NCBI GenBank assembly: GCA_021018995.1
Contig: CM037596.1
Coordinates: 88,853,184-88,917,183, forward strand
Direction: 5' to 3'
Length of the DNA stretch: 64,000 bases
From: Chloranthus sessilifolius
Lineage: Eukaryota > Streptophyta > Magnoliopsida > Chloranthales > Chloranthaceae
Under the pieces are notes generated by a model, which had not been told where the DNA came from, ran no database searches, and was given only the letters and a program-made list of their open reading frames with translations. The position numbers were made by a program, and so were the translations under genes. Every line of letters begins with the position of its first letter. Within the stretch, counting starts at the first letter, position 1. Positions 45,367-57,060 of the stretch are shown here, in pieces.

Positions 45367-46937
45367 GTAGGTTCTGCCAATGAACTAGTTAACCTAAGTG
45401 CAGCAGATTCAAGTGAGTAAGACAGAAACAGAACCATGTTCACCTAAGAATCATTAGAAAAATGAGAAATTTAAAATTTTGCAGACCTTTAGGCATTACA
45501 AGCTTTTAAATTTTAACTTTTCCATGATGTGAACACCAAGTAAACTCACTTGTATCAGTACTGAGTGAATCATTAAAGAGAGAAAAAGGTAAGGACATAC
45601 TTAAAATTGAATGGAAGACCATAACTTCTAGCTCTAAGGACTGGCTGAGGCAATGCCCTCACTAGAAGTTAGGCCCCTCCAAGTTAAAACAACTAACAGC
45701 ACTCATGAAACCTAGGAAAGGATCAAGGCCTTCTCTTAGACAGTTTGACCTTAAACAGACCAAATCCTAATCAATTGCCCTTATGCACACACCTGTTGAG
45801 CCCTAATTTTCTTCAAAATACACCTGAGTACTTGCACCTGAACCTATGGACCTGACTCAAACCTACCCTCACTCTGAGAATTCATAAGGTAAAGGAGAAC
45901 GAGCTGAAGATGGACAAGATAGGATCAACATTGGATGAATGGAAAAGAGATACCTAAAAGTTGAGCAGTGTAGCAGCTGAGGAAAGAGGTGGCAAGTCAT
46001 AATCACAAAAAAAAAAAAAAAAAAAATAGAAAGAAAAATGCAAGAAAAGAAAGAAAAATAATAATGAAGAGGAGTGAGAGAGGAGTCAAGAGGAACAGCT
46101 CATTGGAAAAATCATAGTGAAGAGGAGAAGCTGGCCAATTCAAGTCTGAAAATTTTGAAAGAAAATGAAAGGGATTGAACTACAAAGGGGTGAAATCATG
46201 AATCACCTCCTTCATTTACTGATTTCTCAACTTTGAATCCCTTTTCAACCTTCCATTCTTTATAACCCAATTCATAAGCCACATTACAACCCAGCTAAAG
46301 ACCTTGTGATCGAAAGTTAAATGATGTCATGTAGAGACAAGGAGTTGTCTAATCTATACTGAGGATATGCCAATGATGCCAGGACTTAGGTGTTTTGCCT
46401 ATGCTTATACTTACAGACCCATTTGGGGGCTGCAACTACTCGTGAGCTTGAGAGAAAATGAAACCCTCAAGGTCCCTTGTGAGAGTATGCCCTGGTGAGC
46501 ATTGGGTCTGAAGTTGAATGAATTTGGCATGGCCTATAACCTGATTTTTGAATTAATGATGAGCTCAGTGTTGATATACATGTGTTGTCCCTCTTGTTGT
46601 GAGCTAATTGGAAATGTTGTGCACTCAGGTAGAGTTTGTGATGATTAGATGTTTGTGCTTTTTATGTCCAAGTTCCTCACATTTTTATTGAATCAAAGGT
46701 GAACTGATGCTCTATTTCTTGACAACTGACCTGAGAATGTTACACCTTTGTTAACTATTTCATTGAGAAGTTTGTGGGTATCTTCACTAAAAATCCTCAA
46801 GAGACTTCACTCCTCCACTAGGGATCTCCTAGGGGTCTAAAAGGCTTGGTACATATGCTAAATGTATTCATGCTCCCTACGAAAGTGGCATTTCAATTCT
46901 TAGAGTTTTAATTTATCCTTTGCTCAAGGATTAGCAA
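45367..46937 (+). other. E2 3' non-coding interior
   Basis: Aligns with 28567-30194 of E1. It holds the conserved pre-PPT block at 46801-46893 and an A tract near 46007. No coding frame. Confidence 0.7.
46801..46893 (+). other. Conserved pre-PPT block, E2
   Basis: CACTCCTCCACTAGGGATC to CTCCCTACGAAAGTGGCA; see 30051-30150. Confidence 0.75.
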
Positions 46938-46955
46938 AGAGTAGGTTTGGGGGTG
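46938..46955 (+). other. E2 polypurine tract
   Basis: AAGAGTAGGTTTGGGGGTG directly precedes the 3' LTR start TGTTATGCACTG. Confidence 0.85.
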
Positions 46956-48557
46956 TGTTATGCACTGAAAAGTACTACTTTTCACCTCTTAACTTAGCCT
47001 TTGATGGACCTTGAAGCCCACTAATAATTATTTGTTAAGTATGTTTTGCAGTTAGTAATAAAATATACAGCTTAATACAAAGTCCTAGCTTTTTGGCCCA
47101 AGAAAGAAAGAGAATACAAGCAAAGATGACAGCTGAGCCAAAGCCTAATGGAACAGCTTGGTAGTGCTCTCCATGGTGACTCACTGTTGCTGATCATCAT
47201 TGACCTAAAGTCTAGCAGTTGATTGAAGTCAGCTGAGAAGGAAGGATGCTGCAACAGTAGTAAGTGTAATGCAGCAGAGTGTTAAGAAATAAACCTCGCA
47301 GAGTTAAGGAGCCTCCTCGTGAAGCTAAAGATGCAGTGGAAGAAGCTCTCGTACAAATAGGCTACGCAGTCAAGAGGAGAGCTGTAAAGACATCGCAAAG
47401 ATCTCACGGTGTAAAACCTTCAGAATTCATGGTCGCGAAGCTCTCATAGAGATCAAGCCTCAAAGCAGCCGTGCGAGGAACCCAGCGAGCCCATATACAT
47501 AGAGAACAAAAAGTCACCTCGCAGAGTTCTCGCGTGGCCCTGGAAGAGAGAGACACCCAAAATTCCCCTCGCGCACTCTGGAGCCTTACAAGTTACTACG
47601 CGAGCGCAGGAGCCCACCTGCGCGAGTACTTAGCGGAGAGAGAGCTCCTAAAGCTTTACTGCGCGAAACACCCTTGCTCTTCAGATTATCTCTGTGATAG
47701 TACTACAATGTGAAGCAACTATGCGATTCACTAAAGGTTTATTATGTGAATGAGCCATTCCCATCAGCCAAAGGCAACTCTGTAAAAGTAAAGTAACTGC
47801 GTGAGTAAACTAAAACAGCTGCCAGCCCCGCGAAGCGCGAGCTCTCCACTTCTTAGTTTAACTCAGGGACCTTTTCAAAATTTCTCAAGGCTAGGGTACA
47901 CTTCCCGAGGCATGGATTTTGAAGCACACATCTCGAGGCATTCAAGGGTTGTAACAGTGCCACGTTTGCTGGAAAAATTAGGATTAATCTCTTTAGAGCC
48001 ATGGCCATTTTGATAGAGTATATAAGTTGTACTTAAAGTTTATTATTTTCATCTTTCCTTCATCCTCTGCTAGCTGAGAGCTCTAGCAAGCTAGGGTTAG
48101 GGTTTGATCACCTCTTTTTCCTATTTTTCTTCTCTCTTAGCCCAGCACTTGCTCGTTAATCCCCCTATAAGAAGTTAGGTATAGTTTTGTTTTAGTCTTG
48201 TAATAGATTTTGTATACATTGGGATCATGGATGAGTAGTTGTGTATAGGCTGCAGCCAGGAGACAGTTCATTATAAGTTTTGCTGTTATCAATGAACTGC
48301 TATTTTAATGCTTAATCAAATCTATAGGTCTTAAGGTTTCTTTAGATGTCTATAGGATCCATGTATTTGGGACTAGCCCATTCAGTTTTTAGTAGATCTA
48401 TTGTTTACCATCTGATTTTCCTTTGTTTGATAGACACATGGAAAGCAATGCTGAATCTGTAGTGAGATCTGAGGAGCTTGGAGGCCTGCGGACCATGGTG
48501 GTTGCAGTAGTTTACATGTTCTTTCTCAAACCTTTGTGGGATGGACAGACCAATGAG

Positions 48558-48589
48558 ATACCCTGTGACCATTCAAGTGGACAGAGTAT
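48558..48589 (+). other. Conserved 32-nt LTR hairpin, copy 6 (E2 3' LTR, a)
   Basis: Outer arms ATACCCTGT and ACAGAGTAT: the fourth pair is C-G where other copies have A-T. Inner CCATT and AGTGG. Confidence 0.65.
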
Positions 48590-49075
48590 TGCCCTAAGGT
48601 TGTGTCCATTCACATGTTTGAGAAGGATTCTTCTCCTCTACACATAAGGTTTTAGAGCCTTATGAGGAGGTTTGTACAGTAATTGGCTCTCCTCTGTCTT
48701 ACCTAATCGACATCAGATGTTAGATCTGGTCTCTTTGTAGTAATTACAGCTGGAGGCTGAGTCATTACAGACCTTTTGTAGCAATGACCAGCGGAATCTA
48801 AAGCCTTATTCAACCTATTGCATGGTCCTTTTTGTGGGCACTAGTGAGTAGTTAGCCTTAGCAAAGCACTTAGGATCTTATGGGTTGGAATACCTATGGA
48901 TGTCAGTCAGGTCTGTGCGCAGATCTGGGGAGCTTGTAGCACTGGCATTACATAGTGCTGCAATAGTATTCATGGCTAGAGCTAGTCCAGTGGCTGTGGA
49001 GATGATCGATCCACTCTTTTGGATTAGACTAGCGAATTTTTGGTTTAACTAATGGGATTTGACAGACTCTGTAGG

Positions 49076-49107
49076 ATACCCTGTGACCATTGGAATGGAC
49101 AGAGTAT
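49076..49107 (+). other. Conserved 32-nt LTR hairpin, copy 7 (E2 3' LTR, b)
   Basis: Outer arms as in copy 6. Inner part CCATTGGAATGG is a perfect palindrome: the T-G pair of other copies is T-A here. Confidence 0.65.
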
Positions 49108-51028
49108 AGCCCTAAGAGCGCCCCAAATGGCATGGGTTAAACTGGGAGCTTATACCTTGTTGAGGCTTTTAATAGCGTCTCAGCAAGGAGCACTGCAGAA
49201 ATAGACTCTTTGATTAGAATTCCAACAATTTCAATTCATAATAAGCAGGGGGTATATGCATCAGTAAACAGTTTATTCTTTATAAATTTTTCTAAATTGC
49301 AGATTTAGAAAATATTTTCCCTTCAAAAACTCACTATTGATATACTCTCAAAAGGATATCGAAACTTTTAGGTTTGTTCCGTATATTTTTCATAAAAATT
49401 CAGTCAAAGATACTTGCAAAAATTAATGAATCTTATGGAAAAGATAATCTATTTTATTCATATGATTCCCTGTGCAATCCATAGTATCTAGTATTCATAT
49501 CTCCACTAGGCTTATGCTTTGGCAAATCATAAATCAGAAAGGTCTTTCCTTCAGCTTGAATGGGGCTTTGGGTTTTAGAAGGTATCAAAGAAAGGTAGAA
49601 AAGGATTCAATGTTTTTATGAGAATTTAGCTCTTCTTTCTCCTATTCTTTTCTGGCTTCTTTTCTATTCTACTTCAGTAAGTATCCATGATTGGATAGCT
49701 TCTTCCCATTTACTACTTTTTTATACATCCCAGTTCTTCATTTGATTTGCAAAATCACATTTTACAAATTTTCTTCCTTTTGAAAGCTTTTTGATTAAAT
49801 CGTAATCTTCTTTCAAAAATTGTCTTTGCAAATCATTTATTTTACAATTTTCTTTTACTCCTTTCCATATTCTTCATTTTATTTCTTCAGTTGTACCTCT
49901 TTTTAACATTCATCTAATCTATTTTTGCGCTTACTCCTTCCACTCCCTCTTCTTCCCTTCTTTTATATTCTAAACTCTCAGAAATTATAAGGGTTAAAGG
50001 TTGAAAGCTTTGGGTAGTACATATGGTTAGGAGCTTATCAGGTTTTGGTACAAAGAGATCCGGTTTAGGCTTCTAATATGGGTTTAAAGGATAAGATATT
50101 TTCTGTGATTTTAATTTTTTGGCTCTTATTTAAACAAAAGATGGTCTTAAATCATCTTTATGATTTACTAGCATAGATGCCTTATTGCTTTGATATTCCT
50201 AATAGATAGTTCTAGATAAAAAAAATTAGTTTATCATATTTATAGAATAATTTGCTTCTAAATTCAGCAATATGAGATTTCATTAGTGTAGAAGTTCAAA
50301 GAAATTTTGATTTGAATAGAAACAGTCTCGCTCTGAGTAAAAGAGGAAATATAGCTCAAAATCTCACTGGTATACAATTTTGAAACTATAGTCTAAATTT
50401 TACAGTTCACATCAATTTATTATTTCTAACATCCATTCTAATATGGTGTTCAGCGAGCTAAGAATGAATTGTAACTGTTCTATCTTCTAATTATTAAACT
50501 TCTACTATAATGAATCGTAAGTTTTTCAAGATTTGTAATATTTTCTTTCATAATTCCTATGAATTGATCAACTTATAAAAAATTTGATTATTTTTTTAAC
50601 AAAAATAAACTAAATAAAACTAACTACTAATATACTAATTAAACTACTATGATAGACAAAAGTTGTGTATCCCCCCAAACTTGAATTGGACAATGTCCTC
50701 ATTGTGCAAAAACAGGGGACAATACAAAATTTTATTTTATTTTCCTAAATTTTCATACCTGTGAGGTTCGGAATGTAGTAAATCCATATGATAACTTGAG
50801 AATATAATATTGTATAGCAGGAAGTATATTACGATCGATTGTGCTTTATCATTATTTAAATCGTAACATACTTCCTAGGGAAAAAATTTCTAACTAAAGT
50901 AAAATAAAAGAGTCAGTTTACATATTTTACAGGATTTTGTTATGGATGAGTCGGTAGCTCGACGGTGCTCATGTGTATATCAGACATACTCAGGGTCTAC
51001 CAGTGATATAATAATCACTGGCCCTTTT

Positions 51029-51346
51029 TCATCTGGAACGAGAGAGTCTAGGTTTCCATGTCCTCATTTGAGAATTAAGATGGGAGACATAAACAAAATA
51101 TGTGCTCTCCTCTAATTTTTCTAGGGGTTTATAAAATGGTGACGGTGCACCGAAAGCATTAGAAAAGGATAACCTCGGTATATATGGTACTTTGGTCACA
51201 ATATTCGGCACACAATCTTTATTATCTTTTTGGGGTCTATTTTCAATTATTGTTATTTTCAGTTTTTCTAGTGGGAAAACATCCTCTTTAATTTCAAGCT
51301 CACTATCATTGGTCTCAGGGACGACAACTAATGTAGGCATCTCCAC
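51029..51346 (-). pseudogene. A4 ORF2 fragment, unknown protein
   Basis: The minus-strand frame reads M-E-M-P-T-L-V-V-V-P-E-T-N-D-S-E-L-E and goes on for 105 codons with a charged and then S/P-rich composition. By position it matches A1 ORF2 (7769-8420), lying between the 3' non-coding part and an internal TATA-like box at 51795-51803. No domain is recognised. The low stop density over 300 bases in an AT-rich, decayed element is the main reason to list it. It could still be chance. Confidence 0.3.
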
Positions 51347-51794
51347 CTTGTTGTCAATAGTCTTACCACTTCCTAAAGGCTGAACAACTTAAAGCTATTC
51401 TACCGGAATGAATGTATCTGCCACAAAAACTTATCCTCTTTGGTTACTCACTGGTCGTAACTGTAACTGGTTGCTCTCTCGTTCCACCAATTACAGAACT
51501 GGTTCTAGAATCTAAGAACTAGAACCAGGGAAAAAAGGTGAAAATCAAGGATCAAAGGGATTTAAAATCTAAGAACTAAAACTAAAAGCTTAAAAACCTA
51601 AAGTTTAGAACTAATGATCCAGAACTAAGAACTAGAACTAGAAGAATTAAAAACTAGAAGGGAAGTATACATGAGGCCAGAGCCACAGAGAGAAATCTCG
51701 AAATCCTAAGCTTCGAACAAGGTACTCAAAAATTTGATTGCTATCTGCATTGTGATGTTTAATTGATGTGTTTTTGGGACAAGGTGGTGGGTCC

Positions 51795-51803
51795 TATATA
51801 TAG
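51795..51803 (-). promoter_or_regulatory. Internal TATA-like box in A4
   Basis: CCTATATATAGGACCCACC on the minus strand, preceded by GGTGCGCAATTGGCC. Position corresponds to the internal promoters of A1, E1 and E2. Confidence 0.4.
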
Positions 51804-52352
51804 GTATTTGGCCAATTGCGCACCCTATGGGGTGTTGTTGGTTTACTTCTAGAGTGCTGTCTTATTATTGGTGAGAAAACATTGGAAGAGATATAAATCA
51901 AAAAGTGAAGGAATAAAAATTAGTTAGAACAGCAAATCTGAAATACACAGCCTGCAAGATACAGGGCTGTTATAATAAGTTTTGAGTAAGTAAGAGTTTG
52001 TCCCACAGAGAAATTGATCTAGAACCCAAAATGGGTTACGTTAGTAGGCCTCCAGATCTAACAATCCTAGAGAAAGGGAGTTGGGTGTTTCAACTACACT
52101 AAACTATTACTAAAATAAGATAAATAAAGTGTAGTCCTATCCTAAAGAAAGGGTTATGAAGAAGGTGGTGATGGTGTGTATTAAAATAAAGATAAAATGA
52201 TGGAAAGTAAGTCGTTAGGCTAGGGTTAAATCAGCTATGTAACTCAGACTTAGGGCTGTCTCTGCAGTAAATCCCTCAGATGGCTACAAACACATCTGCA
52301 AGGAAGCAATATCCAACTCAACCCTTATGGTTTGACCTAGCCTCTTAAGGCT

Positions 52353-52384
52353 ATAACCTGTCCACTTCAACGGTCACAGACTAT
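52353..52384 (-). other. Conserved 32-nt LTR hairpin, copy 8
   Basis: Minus strand: outer arms ATAGTCTGT and ACAGGTTAT pair with two G-T/T-G pairs; inner CC(G) and TGG around GTTGAAG. Confidence 0.6.
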
Positions 52385-52461
52385 CCAATAGAGAGGATCA
52401 AGCCACATGGACTAAATACGAAAACTAATCTGATCCACTGGAGTAGACTGATCTTAAGGCT

Positions 52462-52493
52462 ATAACTTGTCTACTTAAATGATCATAGATTAT
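52462..52493 (-). other. Conserved 32-nt LTR hairpin, copy 9
   Basis: Minus strand: outer arms ATAATCTAT and ACAAGTTAT; two mismatches, decayed. Confidence 0.5.
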
Positions 52494-52859
52494 CCAATAG
52501 ATGTCCTCCACCAAATGGATCAAATTAGAACATGAAAACCATTACAGACACCATGTATGCCAAGCTACAAGCTCAGGCATCCATGAGGGCAAATAGTTCT
52601 TAAACAAACCAGTGGAAACCACTGCAATTCAAAAGCTATTTGGGGACTTTAAATGCAGCTGGTCATTGCTATAAAAGACTTGCAATGACTCAGCTCTCAA
52701 GTATGCAATCTCTAGAGGGAAATCAGATCTAACCTCTGATGTTGGTCAAGTATAACAAAGGGGAGCTTGTTCCTGCAACAACCTTTCACAAGGCTACAAG
52801 CTCAAGTGCAGAGGAGAAGAATCCTTCTCAGATTTGTGGCTTGGAATCACCCTAGGGCT

Positions 52860-52891
52860 ATAGTCTGTCCACTTAAATAGTCACAGGCTAT
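52860..52891 (-). other. Conserved 32-nt LTR hairpin, copy 10
   Basis: Minus strand: outer arms ATAGCCTGT and ACAGACTAT; the fourth pair is G-C here. Confidence 0.6.
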
Positions 52892-54546
52892 CCACACCAC
52901 AGAGAACTGAGATGGAACATGTAAATTGCTACTTCCACTTGGTCCCAGGGCTACAAGCTCAAGCTCCCATGGGTATTTCAAATCAGCTCAAATCCTAAAT
53001 GTATGACATAGATTGAACAAAACTATGGGCAAATAGAAAAATAACAGATTGAATAAACAATTAAAATATAAATTTCGTTGACCAACACAATACTTATAAT
53101 GAGATTTCTCAAGGCAGCAGCCTTGTGTAAAATAGCTCATCAACTAATCCCAATGTGCATAAAACCCATTACAAAACAGATAAAACTCAACCTAATTACT
53201 TATAGAAAATTTAGCCAGTAAGTGCTCAGCTAAGAGAGAAGAAAAAATAGAAAAAGAGATGATCAAACCCTAACCCTAGCCTGCTCGAGCTCACAACTGA
53301 CAAAGGTTGAAGGAGAGATGTCTGTTCTCAGTTAAATTTATAGCTTAAATACTCAGTCCTAATGCCTTAGCTAACAGAAGATTAAATCCTAATTTTTAGG
53401 GTAGATATGTCACTATTACAACCCTTGAATGCCTTGGGATGTCTGCCCCGAGATCAGGGCCTCGGGATGTGTTCCCTAGACCTGAGGAAATCCCTAAAAG
53501 GTCCCTGAGTAAAGACTAAGAAGTGGAGAGCTTGAGCTTCGCAGGGCATGCTTTTGCTCTTTAGTTCATTTGTACAGCTGCTGAGTGCTTCACGAGGTGG
53601 AATTTTTCTTGGAAGGTCCCTTTCTTGCACAGAAGATCTTTAAATGGTCGCATAGCTGCTTTGGCCTTTAATGCACTCGCGATGAAGAATTTGTAGTGCT
53701 TAGCTTTGCTCGCGCAGTAAAGCTTTAGAATTTTCTATCGCAAGGGTGTCACATGGAAGATTTTAAATCTCGCTTGGCTTCTTATCAAAGGACTAACACA
53801 ACTCGCTCAATAGAAGTTTGAGCTTTTAAACGTGTGAGAACTGCGTGAGGAAATATCTGGAGTTCTCTCTCCTCTTGAACCACACGAGGACTTCGCGAGC
53901 TTGCAGTTGTTCTTTGTGCCACTTGGCCTTGCGAGATAGTGCATGTGACTAATATACGATTTTTTCCTCACGAGAGCTTCGCGAGCTGGATTTCTGAAGG
54001 CTTAGTGTGCGAGAGTTGCGCGAAGTCTTAGAGTGTTGAAAGCAGATCAATCGCGCGACTAGTGCACGAAGTAGTTCTCTAAAGTTCATTCCTCTACTAG
54101 GTGTGTGAGATCTTTGCGATTTTTCTTATGCTGTATGTAAAATCTGTGCCAGGAAGCTTTGCTGCAGCCTTCAACAGTGCGAGGTAGCATTTCTATTGTG
54201 CGAGATAACACCATTTCTCCTCTTCTACTATGCAGCTGTTACTGTTGCAGCCTTCTCCTCTCGCATCTATACATCTTTCATCTGCTGGACTTTCTTGGTC
54301 CACCCTTGACATGCAAAATAGTCACCATGGTGTGTGCCACTATGGTGTTCCATCATTTCTTTGGCACAACAGTCACCCTTGACTTGAATTCTCTCTCATT
54401 TTGGCACTAAAGGCATGGACTTTGTGTTAAGCAACACAAATTATTACTAACTATAAAGCAAGCTAAACAAAGAGTTATTAGTCAATTTCAAGGTGCAGTA
54501 AAGGCTAGATTAAGAGGTGAAAAGTGATACTTTTCAGTGAATAATA

Positions 54547-56050
54547 GATGCGCACAATTGGTCTGTGAATTTAGGAATTTAACTTAAGATCAATTCGGTG
54601 GTAAAACTTTAAAAAATGTGGCTTCTGAGATATCGCTGAGCAGATCCATGGGTATGGTATTTGTGGACCCGACCATTTGCGTGGTTGTCAAGACGACATT
54701 TGGTATGCCGGATGCTCCGTCTAACCTTCTTGTGAATACTGATGATTGTCACTTATGGGAGGACTACAGTGATTCACGGATAGAGAGAGATGGGTTTTGA
54801 AAATATTTGACTTAATATTAACTAATTATATTTTGAAAGAAATATCGTGTATAAAAGGGGGTGATACTTACCTAGATCGTTGCTTGCTGGGAATTTTGTA
54901 TGCGATGGGACTCACTGGTTGTTATAGTGGCGTCGCAATGGGACATGAGAGGATTTCCTCTCTCTTCTTCTGCTGTAGCGGGACTTGATGGCCACCATTA
55001 TGGTACAATATCTTGGGGAGGCAAGGTTCACGATGGGACATGGTGGTCCTCTCCTTTATGATTGTGTGCTATGATGAGTCCCATCGATTGTAAGTGTAAT
55101 GGGACTTGAGGGGGGACTCAAATGAGATGTTGGAATGTGGTATAGGTGTGATGAGATGCTGGAGGGTTTCCTCTTCTTCTGTAATGGCAGGGGTTCGCTG
55201 ATCATCGCGTGATGAGACGATGGAGGGTCTATCCCCCTCCACTGTCAACGAGTGTGTGTTTCGGTTGCGGTGGAGTCTGATGATCACTGCGTAACAAGAG
55301 GTTTGGGAAGTGGGCTCTCTGGTTTTGCGTGAAACATGATCGAGCCTTCCCCTCTGTTGATTATGCAAAGTTATGTGATGGGATTTGGAATGTGTGATTT
55401 GCGATGGGTTTTGTAAGGTTTAGCTCTCTGCGATGGGACATTGACTGAGCCTTCCCTTCTTGATTGTGCATCATGACAGGATGTGTCCGAGCGTCTTGGG
55501 TAGGAATGTCACGATGGGACAGGTTTGTGATGAGATCAAGTTGTAGTTGCATCGCGATAGGACATGTGCATGGTTGATGATTCTTTAGCTGTTTCAATGT
55601 CGTGATGGGGCAATGATGGTGTTTCTTTTTTTGGCTGATCTTGGCAATGTCATGATGAGGCAATGATGGTTGTGCAATGGATTGGAGTTAGTTCGAATCG
55701 TATCAGGATTGTTATGGGATTTGACTTTGATCTTGGTGATATAATAGGATTTTTCAGGAGGCTCATTCTTAATCCTTTGTGATGGGATATTGGGTCGAGC
55801 CTTCCTTTGGTCGCGTTGGCATGTTAAGTTACGAGGTGAAATTTTAAAGTCGCAGTGGGACATAGCCGACTTATGCTGATGTGTCTGGATGTTGCAAGTC
55901 CTGGCATGGTGCGACTTAGGTGTGGTCAATGGCTCTCTCTCTCCCTCTCTAAATGGCCTGTGACGCTACACGATGGGATTGAGGAGAAAGAGGGATTCTG
56001 GTTAAGATGGGACAAGGGGGTGTGAGGGTGCGTAGTCTATGTGGTCGTAG
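54547..56050. repeat. Array of GCGATGGGAC-type motifs
   Basis: From about 54900 to 56000 some fifteen to twenty variants of CGATGGGAC, TGATGGGAC or GTCCCATCG occur at irregular spacing, with GTGATGAGAC variants. Low-stop frames on the minus strand (55069-55929) are by-products of the repeats. The frame at 54618-54800 has no known domain. The array may be the U3 part of another LTR or a promoter. Confidence 0.6.
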
Positions 56051-57060
56051 TTGAGTATTGCACGTAAGGTACTGCACGTTCGATTAAATTATGTGGTTGG
56101 CCATATGCGCATGATTATGGGATTAGAGGGGACACTGCGCTTTAGTGCGTCTGTGTGTAATATCATTAAGCGCTCTATCGATATAGCGCAATTGAAGCGT
56201 CATGGGGCTCGCAGAGCAGAGGTATTTGGGTATTTGTTCAGTTCCCACGCATGCGGACTAACATATAATTAGATTATGTGCTAGAATTAGTGTGTGCGAT
56301 CGAAGCATCGCCAGGTCACTATACGGGTGTCCCTTCAGATTCTGCGCTGTAAGATAGGCGCACGATTGCATTGTGCGTAGGCGTACCTGTGCGCGATGGT
56401 TGTGTTGGGATTGTGTATGGGCAGACGTTTGATTGCACGCTTCTCGTGGTATGCATGATTATGTTTAAGCGTTCCTGCATCTATGCATAATTGAATTATG
56501 CATTCCCTTTTAGGTGTTCAAATAAGCCAGTGTCTATATATACCCAAATTCCTTTCATTTTTCTTCATTCGTTCCTGCTTTTATCTAATCTCTGAGTTTT
56601 AACAATAACTTGTAATCCAACCATTGGATTTTAATGTCGTTTCTTCCTATATTTGTGGTTTCTCATGATCTTCAGCCTGAGGGGGCTTCAGATGGTGGTG
56701 TGATCTTGAGAATGAGTGGTATTGGGAAGGAGGAGGTTGGCCTTCACGTCGGTCCCTTTTATGGTGTAGTGAAGGCAGAGTTGAGGCGGAGGCGGTAGAG
56801 GAGGTGAAGATGGCGGAAGGAAAGGTGCTATAGGAGGAGGAATGTGTTCCCCAACCAATCCTCCATCTTGCCTTTTCTAAAGCCTCCGATTGGACCCTCC
56901 GAGCTTGGGCCTTCAGACTTAGTTTTCGTTTTGGGTTGTAAATTAGGTCTTTAGGTTTTCGTTTTGGGTTGTATATTCAGGAGGTATGCCTCCGGTGATC
57001 TTTGTAAAAGGATTTGACTATGAATAAAATGTTTGTTGTGTTTATTTAGCGCATTTATTT
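56050..57060 (+). promoter_or_regulatory. Promoter-like unit 1 (GCGCA array, TATA box, decayed ORF, AATAAA)
   Basis: GCGCA/TGCGC motifs at 56050-56500 lead to GTCTATATATACCC (TATA box 56534-56542) and a leader with GTGGTTTCTCATGATCTTCA. A stretch without a long frame follows, then GAATAAAATG at about 57020. The leader resembles that of unit 2 (GTGATTTCTCGTGATCT), so the two units are probably related by duplication. Confidence 0.45.

Larger units (their letters stand above)
40493..49206 (+). mobile_element. E2: non-autonomous LTR retrotransposon related to E1, both LTRs truncated
   Basis: The order equals E1: LTR stub (40493-40552), tRNA-Asp PBS, gag, internal promoter region, ORF2, internal PPT copy, non-coding 3' part, PPT (46938-46955), 3' LTR (46956-49206). 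The 5' LTR is cut by the CACTA terminus and the 3' LTR ends abruptly against A4 sequence. Interior length (6.4 kb) matches E1 and it also lacks pol. Sequence divergence from E1 is moderate, so the two are different copies or subfamilies of one design. Confidence 0.85.
46956..49206 (+). repeat. E2 3' LTR, truncated at its 3' end
   Basis: It starts TGTTATGCACTGAAAAGTAC, carries a CGCG array at 47290-47850, a TATA box at 48019-48026, an AGGGTTAGGGTTTGATC telo-box pair at 48093 and two hairpins. Compared with E1 it stops about 0.8 kb short and runs directly into A4 sequence. The U5 block and the LTR terminus are missing. Confidence 0.8.
49207..51835 (-). mobile_element. A4: interior of a second A1-family element, truncated
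   Basis: From TTGATTAGAA at 49207 it follows A1 from 2197 onward, passes the T1 insertion point without T1 (50640-50665), and continues with A1-like sequence such as GAGTCGGTAGCTCGAC at 50948. Both its LTRs and the gag are missing here. It is joined on the left to the E2 3' LTR and on the right to the solo LTR at 51836. Confidence 0.7.
51836..54546 (-). mobile_element. Minus-strand E1-type solo LTR
   Basis: On the minus strand it starts TATTATTCACTGAAAAGTAT (54546) with CACTTTTCACCTCTTAATCT following, and ends CCAACA at 51836. TATA-like box CTATAAATT at 53334-53342, CGCG-motif array at 53550-54200, U5 block at 51948-52011, three hairpins. The start has TA for TG, a mutation. Flanks GGTGT and GATGC agree at 3 of 5 bases, so the duplication is uncertain. 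Confidence 0.75.

Noticed and set aside
54618-54800. 60-codon frame with protein-like sequence
   Set aside because: Too short, no recognised domain and no flanking gene structure; I cannot support it.
55069-55929. Three overlapping minus-strand frames of about 100 codons
   Set aside because: Low stop density follows from the repeated GTCCCATCG motif; no domain or consistent frame.
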